Source: Micrococcus sp. 2A (GTDB lineage Bacteria > Actinomycetota > Actinomycetes > Actinomycetales > Micrococcaceae). Taken from it: a stretch of 64,000 nt of DNA. Both the position numbers and the translations under genes were made by a program. Shown piece by piece: positions 45,962-57,620 of this stretch. The DNA is taken from the NCBI RefSeq assembly GCF_039519235.1, contig NZ_CP154351.1:1426001-1490000 (forward strand), written 5' to 3'. The notes under the pieces were generated by a model. It saw only the letters and a list, made by a program, of their open reading frames with translations. It was not told where the DNA came from and did no database searches. Positions within the stretch are counted from its first letter, which is position 1; each line of letters starts with the position of its first letter.

Positions 45962-46734
45962 CGGGTCTCCGTGATCTCCGGGCCGCGCTCCGGCAGGGGC
46001 GCGCCCCCGGCCGGCTGCTCGCCGGACGACGCCGTCGGTGTGGTCTCGGTGCCCTCGGCCGGACGGTGGCGGCGCTGCACGGGCTGGGCGTTGGCCGGGG
46101 CGTGCAGGGGCAGCAGCTCCCGGGGAGGCAGGGGCCCCTCGCCGCGGACCACGACGAGGTCGGAGAAGACCTGCTCGAGCGGTCCGGCGGCGTCGGGCCG
46201 GAAGGCGGCCTCGCCGTGGAACACGCCGCGCACGAACCAGCGGGGGCCGTCCACGCCCACGAAGCGGGCCACGTTCCAGCCCGGCGAGCCGTCCGGCATC
46301 TCGGCGGGGATGCGGGTGAGCAGTTCGGGGCCGAAGGCGCCGGCCTGCTCCTGCACGTGGGCGCCCGGGGAGGAGCCCAGGGCGTCCATGAGCTCCGCGC
46401 GCAGGTCGTCCCACAGTCCGGCGGCGCGCGGCGCGGAGAAGGCCTGGATCTGCAGCGCGGAGCCGCCCACGGTCACGGTGACGGCCACGATGCGCCGCGT
46501 GGCGTCCTCGAGGTCGAGCCGCAGCTTCATGCCCTGGACGGCGCGCACGCGCAGCGCGCCCAGGTCGATGTACCCGGTGGCGGACGGGCGGGCCGTCACG
46601 TCGTGGGGGCCGCGCTCGGCCTCCCGGGCGGCGTCGCCGGCGGCCGCGGCCACGGCGAGGTCGCGCTCCTCGAGCAGATGCTCGGGCAGGGTCACCTGCT
46701 CGTGGCGCGCGGTGCGGTTGCGTCCGAAGATCAC
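45958..46734 (-). CDS. DUF3710 family protein
   Basis: This is a 258-residue actinobacterial protein of unknown function that follows dut. It begins [13 protein letters not shown] (acidic/basic linker to ~45), then the conserved [25 protein letters not shown]. The core continues [27 protein letters not shown] and ends [45 protein letters not shown]. The last ~45 residues are disordered. No membrane segment is present. The GTG start overlaps the dut stop (GTGA) and has a GGGAGG ribosome site, so it is co-translated with dut. Confidence 0.88.
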   Translation of the reverse strand: MIFGRNRTARHEQVTLPEHLLEERDLAVAAAAGDAAREAERGPHDVTARPSATGYIDLGALRVRAVQGMKLRLDLEDATRRIVAVTVTVGGSALQIQAFSAPRAAGLWDDLRAELMDALGSSPGAHVQEQAGAFGPELLTRIPAEMPDGSPGWNVARFVGVDGPRWFVRGVFHGEAAFRPDAAGPLEQVFSDLVVVRGEGPLPPRELLPLHAPANAQPVQRRHRPAEGTETTPTASSGEQPAGGAPLPERGPEITETR

Positions 46735-47237
46735 GAGGTCCTCCCGGGAGTGTCGACGTCGGCGGCCGGCGCGGTGGTGCCCGCGCCGAATCCGCCCGTG
46801 GATCCGAAGCCGGCCGTGCCGCGCACGGAGTCCGGCAGGGCGTCCACCGGCTCGAAGCGTGCCTGGACCACCGCCTGGACCACGAGCTGGGCCACCCGGT
46901 CCCCGCGGTGCAGGGTGAGGGGCTCCGCCGGATCGTGGTTGATGAGCGGCACCATGATCTCGCCGCGGTACCCGGCGTCGATGGTGCCGGGGGCGTTCAC
47001 GACGCCCAGGCCGTGGCGGACCGCCAGGCCGGAGCGGGGGTGCACGAAGCCGGCGTACCCCTGGGGCAGCGCGATCGCCACGCCGGTGGGGACGAGGGCC
47101 CGCTCTCCCGGGGCGAGCGTCACGTCCACCGTGGTGCGCAGGTCCGCGCCCGCGTCGCCGTCCTGGGCGTACGCGGGGGGCGGGAGGTCAGGATCGAGGA
47201 CGCGCAGGGGCACGGGAAGCTCGGCGGGGTCACTCAC
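46731..47237 (-). CDS. dut: Deoxyuridine 5'-triphosphate nucleotidohydrolase (dUTPase)
   Basis: This trimeric enzyme converts dUTP to dUMP, keeping uracil out of DNA and supplying dTMP synthesis. The 168-residue protein has all five motifs: DAGADL (28-33), PRSGLA (67-72), [10 protein letters not shown] (84-93) with the catalytic Asp, RGDRVAQLV (111-119), and the C-terminal P-loop-like [12 protein letters not shown] short Ala/Thr tail follows. The GTG start has a TAGAGT hexamer ending 8 nt upstream and no ribosome site, so the mRNA should be nearly leaderless. It leads a chain of overlapping genes (DUF3710, OB-fold, DUF3159). Confidence 0.96.
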   Translation of the reverse strand: MSDPAELPVPLRVLDPDLPPPAYAQDGDAGADLRTTVDVTLAPGERALVPTGVAIALPQGYAGFVHPRSGLAVRHGLGVVNAPGTIDAGYRGEIMVPLINHDPAEPLTLHRGDRVAQLVVQAVVQARFEPVDALPDSVRGTAGFGSTGGFGAGTTAPAADVDTPGRTS

Positions 47238-47251
47238 GTGGCAGGACTCTA
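47235..47251 (-). promoter_or_regulatory. Near-leaderless -10 element of the dut operon
   Basis: TAGAGT at 47251-47246 ends 8 nt before the GTG (47237-47235), in the divergent dut/DUF3093 spacer. Confidence 0.5.
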
Positions 47252-47302
47252 CCCGAGCCGCGTCGGGGCCCCCGGGCGGCCGGATGTGGGAAGCTGGAGG
47301 AC

Positions 47303-47830
47303 ATGCAGGAGCCCCACGACGACGACGCCCGCCCCCTCTCCGCCGAGCCCGCCCCCGCGGTCGCCGGCGACCCTGACCCGGTGGTCTACGAGGAGCGGCT
47401 CTCCCCGTCACCGGGCGTGTGGATCGTGGCCCTCATGCTCGCGGGTCTGGCCATCCTGGTGTTCGCGCCGATCGACATCGTCGTGGGGCTGATCGCCGCG
47501 GCCGTCTTCTTCGGGATCGAGGCACTCCTGCTGATCACCGGAACCCCCCGGATCACGGTGCGCGAGCGGACGCTGCAGGTGGGCCGCGCGAGCATCGAGC
47601 GGCGTCACATCGGCGCGGTGACGGGACATCGCGGCGAGTCGGCGCGGCAGCAGCGCGGGCCGCACCTGCACGGACTGGCCTACGTGACGGTGCGCGGGTG
47701 GATCTCCCCCGTCGTGCGCGTCCAGATCACGGACGAGCGGGACCGGACGCCGTACTGGCTCACGAGCACCCGCCGGCCGGAGGAGCTCGTGGCGGTCCTC
47801 GGCGGCCACATGGCCGCCGAGGACGGGTGA
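47303..47830 (+). CDS. DUF3093 family membrane protein
   Basis: This 175-residue protein has an acidic N-terminal tail and two close membrane helices ([17 protein letters not shown] and [23 protein letters not shown], residues ~38-80). A cytoplasmic domain follows with [25 protein letters not shown] and a strand pair ending [18 protein letters not shown]. This is the DUF3093 pattern, an actinobacterial family next to dut with no known function; the helices followed by a PH-like strand region resemble other bacterial PH-domain proteins. A GGAGG ribosome site precedes the ATG. Confidence 0.85.
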   Translation: MQEPHDDDARPLSAEPAPAVAGDPDPVVYEERLSPSPGVWIVALMLAGLAILVFAPIDIVVGLIAAAVFFGIEALLLITGTPRITVRERTLQVGRASIERRHIGAVTGHRGESARQQRGPHLHGLAYVTVRGWISPVVRVQITDERDRTPYWLTSTRRPEELVAVLGGHMAAEDG

Positions 47831-47843
47831 GGGCTCAGCCCTC
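47829..47843. terminator. Compact bidirectional hairpin whose loop is a stop codon
   Basis: GAGGGC (47829-47834) pairs with GCCCTC (47838-47843). The 3-nt loop is the DUF4193 stop codon, and the left arm overlaps the DUF3093 stop. Only 4 bp separate the two convergent genes. The hairpin is short, so termination is likely but not certain. Confidence 0.45.
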
Positions 47844-48134
47844 GCAGTCGGTGCAGTAGAGCTCGCCGTTCTTCTCGCGCGCGGCCTGCGAGCGGTGGCG
47901 CACCAGGAAGCACGAGGCACACGTGAACTCGTCGGACTGCGCGGGCAGGACCCGCACCATGAGCTCCTCGCCGGAGAGGTCCGCCCCCGGCAGCTCGAAT
48001 CCCTCCGCCGCCTCGGTCTCGTCCTCGTCCACGACGGCCGACTGCGTGTCGGTGCGACGCGCCTTCAGCTCCTCGATGGAATTCTGGCCGAGCTCTTCCT
48101 CGTTCTTGCGAGGGGCATCGTAGTCCGTGGCCAT
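47835..48134 (-). CDS. DUF4193 family zinc-ribbon protein
   Basis: This 99-residue actinobacterial protein starts MATDYDAPRKNEEELGQNSIEELKARR. It has an acidic middle (VVDEDETEAAEGFELPGADLSGEELMVRVLP) and ends with a zinc-ribbon: C72 and C75 (CASC), C94 and C97 (CTDC). This is the DUF4193 signature; function is unknown, but its universal presence in actinobacteria suggests an essential small regulator or RNA-polymerase/ribosome partner (inference). It is divergent from sepH by 291 bp, which holds the promoters for both. Confidence 0.88.
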   Translation of the reverse strand: MATDYDAPRKNEEELGQNSIEELKARRTDTQSAVVDEDETEAAEGFELPGADLSGEELMVRVLPAQSDEFTCASCFLVRHRSQAAREKNGELYCTDCEG

Positions 48135-48248
48135 GGTGTGGTTCTCACGCTCCGCTGGTGGGGGTACGGCATCGGGACCGATGCCGGTGCGGGCAGCGGA
48201 TCGGGACCCCCGAGGGGAGCGCCCGCCGTCATCCTGCGCCGTTGCGCG

Positions 48249-48254
48249 TAGATT
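48249..48254 (+). promoter_or_regulatory. Alternative -10-like hexamer in the DUF4193/sepH spacer
   Basis: TAGATT at 48249-48254, read towards sepH. The overlapping minus-strand sequence TGCACAATCTACG holds CACAAT facing DUF4193, about 119 nt before its start. Both are weak guesses. Confidence 0.25.
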
Positions 48255-48327
48255 GTGCACCACGGGCCGCCGGGAACCAAATGGCCGCGGGCCGCGCTCG
48301 CACCGCGGCTCCCCGCGGCCGGACCGC

Positions 48328-48333
48328 TAGGAT
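48328..48333 (+). promoter_or_regulatory. Candidate -10 hexamer of sepH
   Basis: TAGGAT, 92 nt before the sepH ATG. The start has GGGAGGGACC about 10 nt upstream as ribosome site. Confidence 0.4.
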
Positions 48334-48425
48334 CAGCAGAGGCCCGACGCCGGCCGCGCCGTCCTCGTCCGCGCCCGCGGATACGCCGCGGACCGGTCGA
48401 GAACGATGTGGGAGGGACCACCGCC

Positions 48426-50159
48426 ATGGCAGAGCTGCGACTGACCGGACCCACCGAGGACGGCCGGGCACTGCGCCTGGCCGACGCGGACGGGCAGGAG
48501 CACTCCCTGCCCCTCTCCGTCTACCTGCGCCGCCTCGTGCTCGAGGGCACGGAGCAGGAGGACGCCGAGCCTCAGGAGCAGCCCGCGCAGGACGCCCCGC
48601 GGGGGGACGAGCAGGACACCGACGAGCAGAGCCCCGACGACGCGTCCGGCGATGAGGTCACCGGCGGCGTCGATCCCGAGGAGGAACAGCCGCCCCGCCG
48701 CACCGGCCCCAGCCCCCTGGCGCCGCGCATCACGCCTCCCCTCCAGCCGGAGGCGGCCTCCCACGCGCCCCTGCCGCCGGCCGCCGGCGCCCCGTCTGCG
48801 GCCCCGCTCACCGCCACGTCCGCCCTCACGGGCTCCCCTGAGCCCGCCGCGTCCCCCGTGGAAGCGCGTCCGACGCCGGGCGAGCCCGCCGCGCCGCGCC
48901 CCTCCATGACCCGCTCTTCCGCGTACCGCCCCGCCGCGCAGGGCGAGCGCCGCACCGCGTCCGGCACGCCCACCGCTCCCCTGGCCGACCAGGAGGACGT
49001 GCGCGCCGCGGCCACCCAGGAGGCCCCGCCGCTCTCGCCGCGGGAGATCCAGCAGCGCATCCGTGCGGGCGCCTCGGTGGAGCAGGTGGCCCGCGAGAGC
49101 GGCAACCCCTTCGCCCGCATCCGCAGCTACGGCTTCCCCGTCCTCGCGGAGCGCGGCTACGTGGCGCAGCAGGCGCGCGGCACGGAGATCTGGGTCGGCG
49201 GCCCCGATCTGTACACCGATGCGATCGAGGACGGCGGGCCCAGCACCCTGGGCGAGCTCGCCGAGCATCGGCTGCGCGAGCTGGGCGCCCCCGCGGGCGG
49301 ACTCGAGTGGGACGCATGGCGCGAGCCCTCCGGCGAGTGGACCGTGACCGCGCAGTTCGCGGCGACCGGCCTGCGCACCCGGCCCACCACGGAGGAGCCG
49401 CCCGCGCGGTGGACGTTCCGCCCGGTGGGGCGGCACCTGGACCCGCAGAACGCGTGGGCCCGGATGCTCTCCGATGCTGAGGCGTGGGACGTGTTCCCCG
49501 AGCCGCCGGCTCCGCGGACCCCGTCCTCCGAGACCGACGCCGAGGCCGCCGATGCGGGCGCCCCCGCGGCGGCGGGCCGCCGTCCTGACGCTGCGGTGGA
49601 CGACGCGGAGGCGGCGGTGACCCCGCTGGGCGCCCACACCCCCGCGGCCGACCCCGACGCCGACCTCCTGGAGATCCTCCGGGCCCGCCGCGGACAGCGC
49701 GTGGGCGCGGACTCCGCCTCGGACGACGCCCTGGCCCACCTGATCGCCCGCGACGCGGCCCAGCGCCGGGCCGCGGCCCCGACGCCCCTGCGCCCGTCCC
49801 TCCCGGATCCCGCGGCGGAGGCGGCGGACGCCCGCCGCGCACCGGGGGCACACGACGCCGCGTCGTCCGAGGTGACCGAGGCCGAGGTGGACCGCGAGGT
49901 CAGCCGCGCCCAGGACGAGGTCGCCCAGGTCCGCGCCGCCACGGCCGACGTCGCCGACGACCGGGATGACGCGGAGGTCGCCGAGCCTGAGACCGCCGAG
50001 ATCGAGGCCGAGGCGAGCGCCGGAACGCCGGAGTCGACCCCTGCCCCGGGCCGCCCCGCGATGCCCACCCCCACGCCGCGGCCCCGCTCCCGCTCGGCCT
50101 CGCGCCGCGCGTCGGTGCCCAGCTGGGACGACATCGTCTTCGGCCGCAAGGGCGACTGA
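48426..50159 (+). CDS. sepH: Septation protein SepH (DUF3071)
   Basis: SepH is an actinobacterial division protein that binds FtsZ and stimulates its assembly. The 577-residue protein begins with the DUF3071 N-terminal domain (MAELRLTGPTEDGRALRLADADGQEHSLPLSVYLRRLV). A long Pro/Ala/Ser-rich stretch (~60-190) leads to the helix-turn-helix (LSPREIQQRIRAGASVEQVARESGNP, ~200-225), and a conserved domain extends to ~335. A very long acidic, Ala/Pro-rich linker follows. The protein ends with the conserved C-terminal FtsZ-contact-like peptide VPSWDDIVFG. The linker is longer than in Streptomyces SepH. It converges on the phosphodiesterase-type gene. Confidence 0.9.
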   Translation: MAELRLTGPTEDGRALRLADADGQEHSLPLSVYLRRLVLEGTEQEDAEPQEQPAQDAPRGDEQDTDEQSPDDASGDEVTGGVDPEEEQPPRRTGPSPLAPRITPPLQPEAASHAPLPPAAGAPSAAPLTATSALTGSPEPAASPVEARPTPGEPAAPRPSMTRSSAYRPAAQGERRTASGTPTAPLADQEDVRAAATQEAPPLSPREIQQRIRAGASVEQVARESGNPFARIRSYGFPVLAERGYVAQQARGTEIWVGGPDLYTDAIEDGGPSTLGELAEHRLRELGAPAGGLEWDAWREPSGEWTVTAQFAATGLRTRPTTEEPPARWTFRPVGRHLDPQNAWARMLSDAEAWDVFPEPPAPRTPSSETDAEAADAGAPAAAGRRPDAAVDDAEAAVTPLGAHTPAADPDADLLEILRARRGQRVGADSASDDALAHLIARDAAQRRAAAPTPLRPSLPDPAAEAADARRAPGAHDAASSEVTEAEVDREVSRAQDEVAQVRAATADVADDRDDAEVAEPETAEIEAEASAGTPESTPAPGRPAMPTPTPRPRSRSASRRASVPSWDDIVFGRKGD

Positions 50160-50189
50160 GCCGCGCCTCGCCGAGGCGGGTCCGCTCAG
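50156..50189. terminator. Bidirectional terminator between sepH and the phosphodiesterase gene
   Basis: Outer 6-bp stem (50156-50161 with 50184-50189) and inner 6-bp hairpin (50164-50178, loop GCC). The outer arms cover both stop codons, so convergent transcripts end here. Confidence 0.5.
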
Positions 50190-51403
50190 CGCACCCAGGT
50201 GAGCAGCGGGACCTCGCGCTCGGCGCGTGTGGGCGCCCCGTGCTGCCCGACCATCGCGAAGGCGGTCGGCTCCACGCGGCGACCGTCGTAGAGCGCGAGG
50301 TCGCCGTGGACGGCGATCAGCAGGTCCCCGATGCGGCCGCGGACGCGCTCCTCCACGCGCTCCCCGAACCATCCGGCCGCCACCGCCTCCTCCCGGGTGA
50401 GCACCCAGGCGTGCGCCCCGTACCGCTCGAGCCACGCGGCACGGGTGCTTTCGCGCACCGCCTCGTCCGCGTCGGGGCGGAAGTGCAGCTGCACGAGACG
50501 CGGCTCCCCCGCGGTGTGCGCCACCCCGGCCAGCAGCGCGGGATCGAGCAGCGCGCCCCCGTCGTCGAGCGCGGCGTAGTCCACGCGCCGGGAGGCGGGC
50601 ACGTCCACCATGCCGTGGTCGCCCGTGGCGAGGACCACGGTGCCCGCGGGGACGCGCGCGAGGAGGCGGCGCAGGGCGGAGTCGACCTCCTCGAGGGCGT
50701 GCAGCCACTGCGGCGATCCCACGCCGTGGCGGTGGCCGGCCTTGTCCAGCTCGTTCGCGTAGACGTACACGAGGGTGGGCTCGCGGGCGTCCTTCAGGAC
50801 GCGCTCGGCGTGCTGGGCGCGCGCGAGCAGTCCCCTCCCCGCCACGAAGCGGCCGCCGCGCAGGCCCGCGCGGGTCAGCGCCGAGTGCTCGAAGGCCGGC
50901 AGGGAGACCGTGACCGTGTCCACGCCGGCCGCGGCCGCGCGCTCGAGCACGGTGGCGTGCGGCTGCCAGGCCAGCGGGTCCGTGGCCTCGTCCCAGCCGC
51001 CGAGCTGGTTGACCACCACGCCGCGCTCCGGGTCCAGGACGTCGTAGCCGGCGATCCCGTGCTCCCCGACCTCCAGGCCCGTGCCGAGGCTCGTGAGCGA
51101 GGCGGCGGTGGTGGTGGGCACGGCCGCCTGGAGCACGCGGCCGCCGTCCGCCATCGCCGCGCGGAGCGTGGGCGCGTGTCCGCCGAAGCGCCGGAGATGG
51201 GCACGTCCCAGCCCGTCCACGAGGGCCACGACGACGCGCCGCGTGGACGGCAGGCCGAGCGCGTTGGTCATCCCCTCCACCCCGAGGGCGGCCGCCGCGG
51301 AGACCAGCACGGAGCGCAGGGCACGCTCGGGCGGGACGACGCCGGCGGGGACGGCCGGGCCGCCCGGCGCCTGCGGGGAGGTGGGGGCCGACTCCCCCGT
51401 CAC
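50186..51403 (-). CDS. Alkaline-phosphatase-superfamily phosphodiesterase/nucleotide pyrophosphatase
   Basis: This is a 405-residue protein of the type I phosphodiesterase/NPP clade. Metal and nucleophile segments are VVVALVDGLGRAHLR (first Asp), PTTTAASLTSLGTG (nucleophile Thr in TTTAAS), and YVYANELDKAGHRHG (Asp and His). GDHGMVD supplies the final metal-binding Asp-His pair. No signal peptide is seen, so it is likely cytoplasmic. The substrate is unknown; phosphodiesters or pyrophosphates are the family range. The GTG start overlaps the DUF5998 stop by 4 nt, so the two are co-translated. Confidence 0.88.
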   Translation of the reverse strand: MTGESAPTSPQAPGGPAVPAGVVPPERALRSVLVSAAAALGVEGMTNALGLPSTRRVVVALVDGLGRAHLRRFGGHAPTLRAAMADGGRVLQAAVPTTTAASLTSLGTGLEVGEHGIAGYDVLDPERGVVVNQLGGWDEATDPLAWQPHATVLERAAAAGVDTVTVSLPAFEHSALTRAGLRGGRFVAGRGLLARAQHAERVLKDAREPTLVYVYANELDKAGHRHGVGSPQWLHALEEVDSALRRLLARVPAGTVVLATGDHGMVDVPASRRVDYAALDDGGALLDPALLAGVAHTAGEPRLVQLHFRPDADEAVRESTRAAWLERYGAHAWVLTREEAVAAGWFGERVEERVRGRIGDLLIAVHGDLALYDGRRVEPTAFAMVGQHGAPTRAEREVPLLTWVR

Positions 51404-52071
51404 GCGGCCGCCCGGAGGTGGGCGCGGCGCAGGGCGCGGGCGAAGACGACGGCGCCGTCCACGGCGGCCTGGCCCTCGGCGTCGGCCGCCACGCGGATCA
51501 CGAGGTCCTCCCGTGCTGCGGTCCCGGTGTAGCCGTGGTCCTCCTCGCACTGCGGATCGGCGCAGCCGGCCGGCTGCAGGTCCAGGCGCTGGCCTCCGGC
51601 CCACTGCACGCCCAGCGTCACCTCGGCCACCGGGTCCGAGGGGTGGAAGCGGGCCGGATCGGCGTGACCCGTGGTGAGCAGGACGGAGGCGATCGCCGTC
51701 AGCGGGACCAGCTCGGTGGACACCTGGGCCAGCACGGCCTGGCCCTCCGGGTCGGCGGCATGGTCGTCGAGGTGGACGGCGAGCAGCACGTCCGCGGCGA
51801 GGACCAGCACGGTGATGTGCCGGTGGATCTCGTCGTAGTCGAAGTGCGTGTCCACGTGCACCAGGTGCGCCAGCACGGCGCGCCCCTCGAGCTCCTGGGC
51901 GATCGCGTGGGCCACGAGCTCCGGGTAGAAGCCGGCGCGCACGAGGGAGCCGCCCAGGGTGGCGGCCGCGTCCACGGTGCGGTGCCCGGTGCGGGCGTCA
52001 GGGCCCTCGGGACGGCCCCCGTGGCGGGGGTCCTGGTGGCCGGAGTCGTGATTCCTGCGCAGCGGGGTCAT
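51400..52071 (-). CDS. DUF5998 family protein
   Basis: This 223-residue actinobacterial protein of unknown function has a His/Arg/Asp-rich N-terminal tail to ~30. A conserved core follows (LVRAGFYPELVAHAIAQELEGRAVLAHLVHVDTHFDYDEIHRHITVLVLAADVLLAVHLDDH). C-terminal strands include a CADPQCEEDHGYTG segment that could bind metal, and DLVIRVAADAEGQAAVDGAVVFARALRRAH. The fold appears soluble. It precedes and is coupled to the phosphodiesterase gene. ATG 52071 is chosen because TAGCAT ends 7 nt upstream; ATG 52080 lies inside that hexamer. Confidence 0.85.
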   Translation of the reverse strand: MTPLRRNHDSGHQDPRHGGRPEGPDARTGHRTVDAAATLGGSLVRAGFYPELVAHAIAQELEGRAVLAHLVHVDTHFDYDEIHRHITVLVLAADVLLAVHLDDHAADPEGQAVLAQVSTELVPLTAIASVLLTTGHADPARFHPSDPVAEVTLGVQWAGGQRLDLQPAGCADPQCEEDHGYTGTAAREDLVIRVAADAEGQAAVDGAVVFARALRRAHLRAAA

Positions 52072-52084
52072 GGGGTCCATGCTA
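52069..52084 (-). promoter_or_regulatory. Leaderless-type -10 element of the DUF5998 gene
   Basis: TAGCAT at 52084-52079 ends 7 nt before the ATG (52071-52069), which is the start chosen. Confidence 0.5.
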
Positions 52085-52123
52085 CGGCGAGGCCCGCGGG
52101 AGCCGCCGTCCGCAGGGCCGCGC

Positions 52124-54853
52124 TCAGTCACCCCGCAGCGCGCGGCGCGCGGAGTCCGTGCGCCGTGCGGCGTTGGCCACGTCCACCTCCGCCTGGAGCA
52201 CGGTGACGCCCTCGGGCGAGGCCAGCACGGGAGCGAAGCGCAGGCGAGCGACCTGCGGGAGGTCGTCCTTGAGCACGCTGACTCGCCCCACGAGGTCCTC
52301 GAGGGCGGCCAGGTCCACGGCGGGCACCCCGCCCGTGGCCTCCAGCTTGGCGGCCGCGCGGGGAGCGCGCACCATGCGGGCCACGTCCCGGTCCGTCAGG
52401 GGCGGCACGCGGTGCACCCAGTCCCCCAGCAGGTCCGTGGCGTCTCCGGCGATCCCGAACGAGACGACCGGGCCCAGGAGCGGGTCCTCAAGCGCCGTGA
52501 CCATGCACGCCTGCCCGGCCGGGGCCATGGACTGCACCTCCAGCTCGGTGACGCCGAAGGGCTCGAGGACGCGGCGCATCTGCTGGACGTTGCGGCGCAG
52601 GGAGTCCGCGTCCACCACGTTCAGGCGCACGCCGCCGAGGTCCAGGCGGTGGCGCAGGTGCGGGTCCACGGCCTTCACCGCCACGGGGAAGCCCAGCTCC
52701 TCGGCCGCGGCCACGGCCTCCTCCGCAGTGGAGAAGCGCACGGAGGGCAGGACGTCGATCCCGTAGTGGCCCAGCAGCTCCTGCGTCTCCTCCGGGGTGA
52801 GGCGCACGAGCTCCGTGCCCGCCGCGCGGGCCGCCGCGGCCTCCACGAGCGACTCGGCCGCGTGCAGGTCCGTGCCGGCGGGCTCGAGGGGCTCCCCCGC
52901 CTCCTCACGCCGCCAGTCCACGTAGTCGGCCAGCCGGCCGAGCACGGCCATGGCCTTCTGCGGCGAGGGGTAGAACGGCACGCCGGCCTGGAGGGAGCCC
53001 GGCTCGGCGTCGTCGGGCAGCGGCCCGGACGCACCGAGGGTGGCGGCGGAGTAGCGCGGGGAGACCACGTCCGTGAGGCACACCGCCACCGGCACGGCCG
53101 CGCCCGCGGTCATCTCCGCGAGGGCGCGGGCCAGCTCCTCGGGCTCGTCCTCACCCTGGTGCAGCCCGAGGCGGCCGACGACCACGACGGCGTCCGCCTC
53201 CGGGTGGGCGACGGCCGCGCGCACCGAGGCGACGAGCTGCTCCTCGAGCGGGGCGATGCCGTTCTCGCGGTCGCCCAGGCCCAGGGTCTCGATCACGTCG
53301 AGCCCGGCCTCGGCGGCCGCGTCGCGGGTGAGGCGGTCCAGGGCCAGGGAGTCGGCCACGAGCACCACCCGGCGGCCCGTCGGCAGCGGCTGCGAGGCCA
53401 CGGCCATGAGCACGTCCAGCATGTCGTCGTGGGTGGAGGCCTCGAGGACGCCGGTCTGGTCCAGCATCGAGTCCACGGCGCCCGCGGGCGCCTGCGTGGT
53501 GCGCGTCTCGTGGCCCGGGGGCAGGAATCGGCCGGTCACGTCCGAGCGGACCACCACCACGGGCTTGGTGCGTGAGAGCCGCCGCGCGATCCGCGAGAAC
53601 TTGCGCGGGTTGCCGAAGGACTCCAGGTAGACGCCCACGGCGGCGGTGTGCGGGTCGTCCTCGAAGTACTGCATGGCGTCATTGCCGGAGACGTCCGCCC
53701 GATTGCCCGCGCTCAGGGAGGTGGACACGCCGATCCCGCGCCGCTTGACGCCCGCCGAGACCATGGCCCCCACGGCGCCGGACTGGCTGAACAGGCCCAC
53801 CGGGCCACGGCCCGCCAGCCCCGGCGACGGCGAGGCGTTGAGGCGCACCGCCGGATCGGTGCAGACGAGCCCGGCGGAGGCGGGGCCGATCACGCGCATG
53901 CCCTCGGCGCGAGCGCGGGAGACGAGGCGGCGCTGCGCCTCCAGGCCGGCCGCGCCGGCGTCGGCATACCCGGAGGTGAGCACGAGCAGGCCCTTCGCGC
54001 CGATCGCGGCGGCGTCGGCGACGACGTCGTCCACCGCGTCCGCGGGCACGGCCACGACCACGAGCTCGACGGGCTCGCCGACGTCCGCGAGCGCGGCGTG
54101 CGCCTCAATGCCCTGCACCTGCTCCGCCGCGTGGTTCACCGCGTGCACCGTGCCCGTGTAGCCGGCCTCGAGGATGTGGCGCAGCACGATCGAGCCCACG
54201 GACTGCGGGTCGCGGGAGGCCCCGACGACGGCCACGGACTCGGGCGCGACGAGCTCGGCGAGGCTGCGGGCCTCGGCACGGTGCTCCCGGGACTCCACCA
54301 CGGCGCGCCACCGGGCGGTCGGGTTGATGGGGAACTCGACGGCCACCACGCCGTCCTCGAAGTGGCGGGCCACCTCGAAGCCGGACTCCTGGAAGACGGA
54401 GAGCATCTTGCGGTTCTCCGGCAGGACCTCCGCCGTGAAGCGGCGGATGCCGAACTCGCGGGCCGCGACGGCCAGGTGCTCCATGAGGATGGAGCCGAGG
54501 CCGCGGCCCTGGGCGGCGTCGGAGATGTTGAACGCCACCTCGGCGGCGTCCGTGCCCGGGAAGCGGTCGTAGCGGCCGATGCCCAGGATCTGCCCTCCGC
54601 GCGTGATCACGAAGGCCACGCGGTCCCGGTGGTCCACCGTCGTGAAGCGCTCGAGGTCCTTGCGGGACAACTCGGACTTGTACGTGAAGTACCGCAGGTA
54701 GATCGAGGCCTCGGACTGGTGGGCGTGCATGTCCTGCAGCCCGGCGGCGTCGTCGGGCGTGATGGGGCGCAGTCGCGCCGTGGCGCCGTCGCGCAGCACG
54801 ACGTCGGCCTCCCAGTGGCTCGGGTATCCGCGGACGGACTCGGTGTCACCCAT
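52124..54853 (-). CDS. GNAT acetyltransferase fused to NDP-forming acyl-CoA synthetase-like domains (PatA-type protein acetyltransferase)
   Basis: This is a 909-residue protein. The N-terminal GNAT domain (~10-165) has the acetyl-CoA loop QGRGLGS (115-121). A CoA-binding domain starts near 185 ([17 protein letters not shown]), then succinyl-CoA-ligase-like and ATP-grasp domains (from ~650, [22 protein letters not shown]). This GNAT-first order matches Streptomyces PatA-type enzymes, which acetylate acyl-CoA synthetases to shut them off. In true ADP-forming synthetases the phospho-His sits in an SHTGSLAG motif; here the aligned stretch reads RTTQAPAG, so that His is missing and the domain should be regulatory. 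Divergent from parC, and possibly leaderless. Confidence 0.88.
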   Translation of the reverse strand: MGDTESVRGYPSHWEADVVLRDGATARLRPITPDDAAGLQDMHAHQSEASIYLRYFTYKSELSRKDLERFTTVDHRDRVAFVITRGGQILGIGRYDRFPGTDAAEVAFNISDAAQGRGLGSILMEHLAVAAREFGIRRFTAEVLPENRKMLSVFQESGFEVARHFEDGVVAVEFPINPTARWRAVVESREHRAEARSLAELVAPESVAVVGASRDPQSVGSIVLRHILEAGYTGTVHAVNHAAEQVQGIEAHAALADVGEPVELVVVAVPADAVDDVVADAAAIGAKGLLVLTSGYADAGAAGLEAQRRLVSRARAEGMRVIGPASAGLVCTDPAVRLNASPSPGLAGRGPVGLFSQSGAVGAMVSAGVKRRGIGVSTSLSAGNRADVSGNDAMQYFEDDPHTAAVGVYLESFGNPRKFSRIARRLSRTKPVVVVRSDVTGRFLPPGHETRTTQAPAGAVDSMLDQTGVLEASTHDDMLDVLMAVASQPLPTGRRVVLVADSLALDRLTRDAAAEAGLDVIETLGLGDRENGIAPLEEQLVASVRAAVAHPEADAVVVVGRLGLHQGEDEPEELARALAEMTAGAAVPVAVCLTDVVSPRYSAATLGASGPLPDDAEPGSLQAGVPFYPSPQKAMAVLGRLADYVDWRREEAGEPLEPAGTDLHAAESLVEAAAARAAGTELVRLTPEETQELLGHYGIDVLPSVRFSTAEEAVAAAEELGFPVAVKAVDPHLRHRLDLGGVRLNVVDADSLRRNVQQMRRVLEPFGVTELEVQSMAPAGQACMVTALEDPLLGPVVSFGIAGDATDLLGDWVHRVPPLTDRDVARMVRAPRAAAKLEATGGVPAVDLAALEDLVGRVSVLKDDLPQVARLRFAPVLASPEGVTVLQAEVDVANAARRTDSARRALRGD

Positions 54854-54865
54854 AGGATCAGGGTA
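54851..54865 (-). promoter_or_regulatory. Leaderless-type -10 element of the PatA-like gene
   Basis: TACCCT at 54865-54860 ends 6 nt before the ATG (54853-54851), in the 48-bp spacer shared with the divergent parC. Back-to-back promoters must overlap there. Confidence 0.5.
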
Positions 54866-54901
54866 GACAATCACCGACCCCGTGAGGATCCCCCCACCGC
54901 C

Positions 54902-57502
<2,601 letters not shown>

Positions 57503-57510
57503 GAACCCCT

Positions 57511-57549
57511 CCCCCCGGACGCCGTGATCCCGTCAGGGCCTCCGGGGGG
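57511..57549 (+). terminator. Hairpin after parC, directly before the ole promoter
   Basis: Perfect 9-bp stem (57511-57519 with 57541-57549) and a 21-nt loop, 8 nt after the parC stop and 6 bp before the ole -10 hexamer. No T-run. Confidence 0.5.
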
Positions 57550-57555
57550 CTCGGC

Positions 57556-57561
57556 TAGAGT
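57556..57561 (+). promoter_or_regulatory. Candidate -10 hexamer of the ole operon
   Basis: TAGAGT, 65 nt before the oleA start. The expected transcription start (~57568) coincides with the first base of a perfect hairpin. Confidence 0.5.
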
Positions 57562-57567
57562 GACAGC

Positions 57568-57592
57568 CCGGCCCGTGCCAGCCACGGGCCGG
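57568..57592 (+). promoter_or_regulatory. Hairpin at the extreme 5' end of the ole transcript
   Basis: Perfect 10-bp stem (57568-57577 with 57583-57592) and a 5-nt loop, 28 nt before the oleA start. As DNA it is an interrupted palindrome at +1 to +25, so it could be an operator; as RNA it could shield the 5' end. Confidence 0.55.
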
Positions 57593-57620
57593 ATCCCCAC
57601 CGCCAACAAGAACGGTCCAG

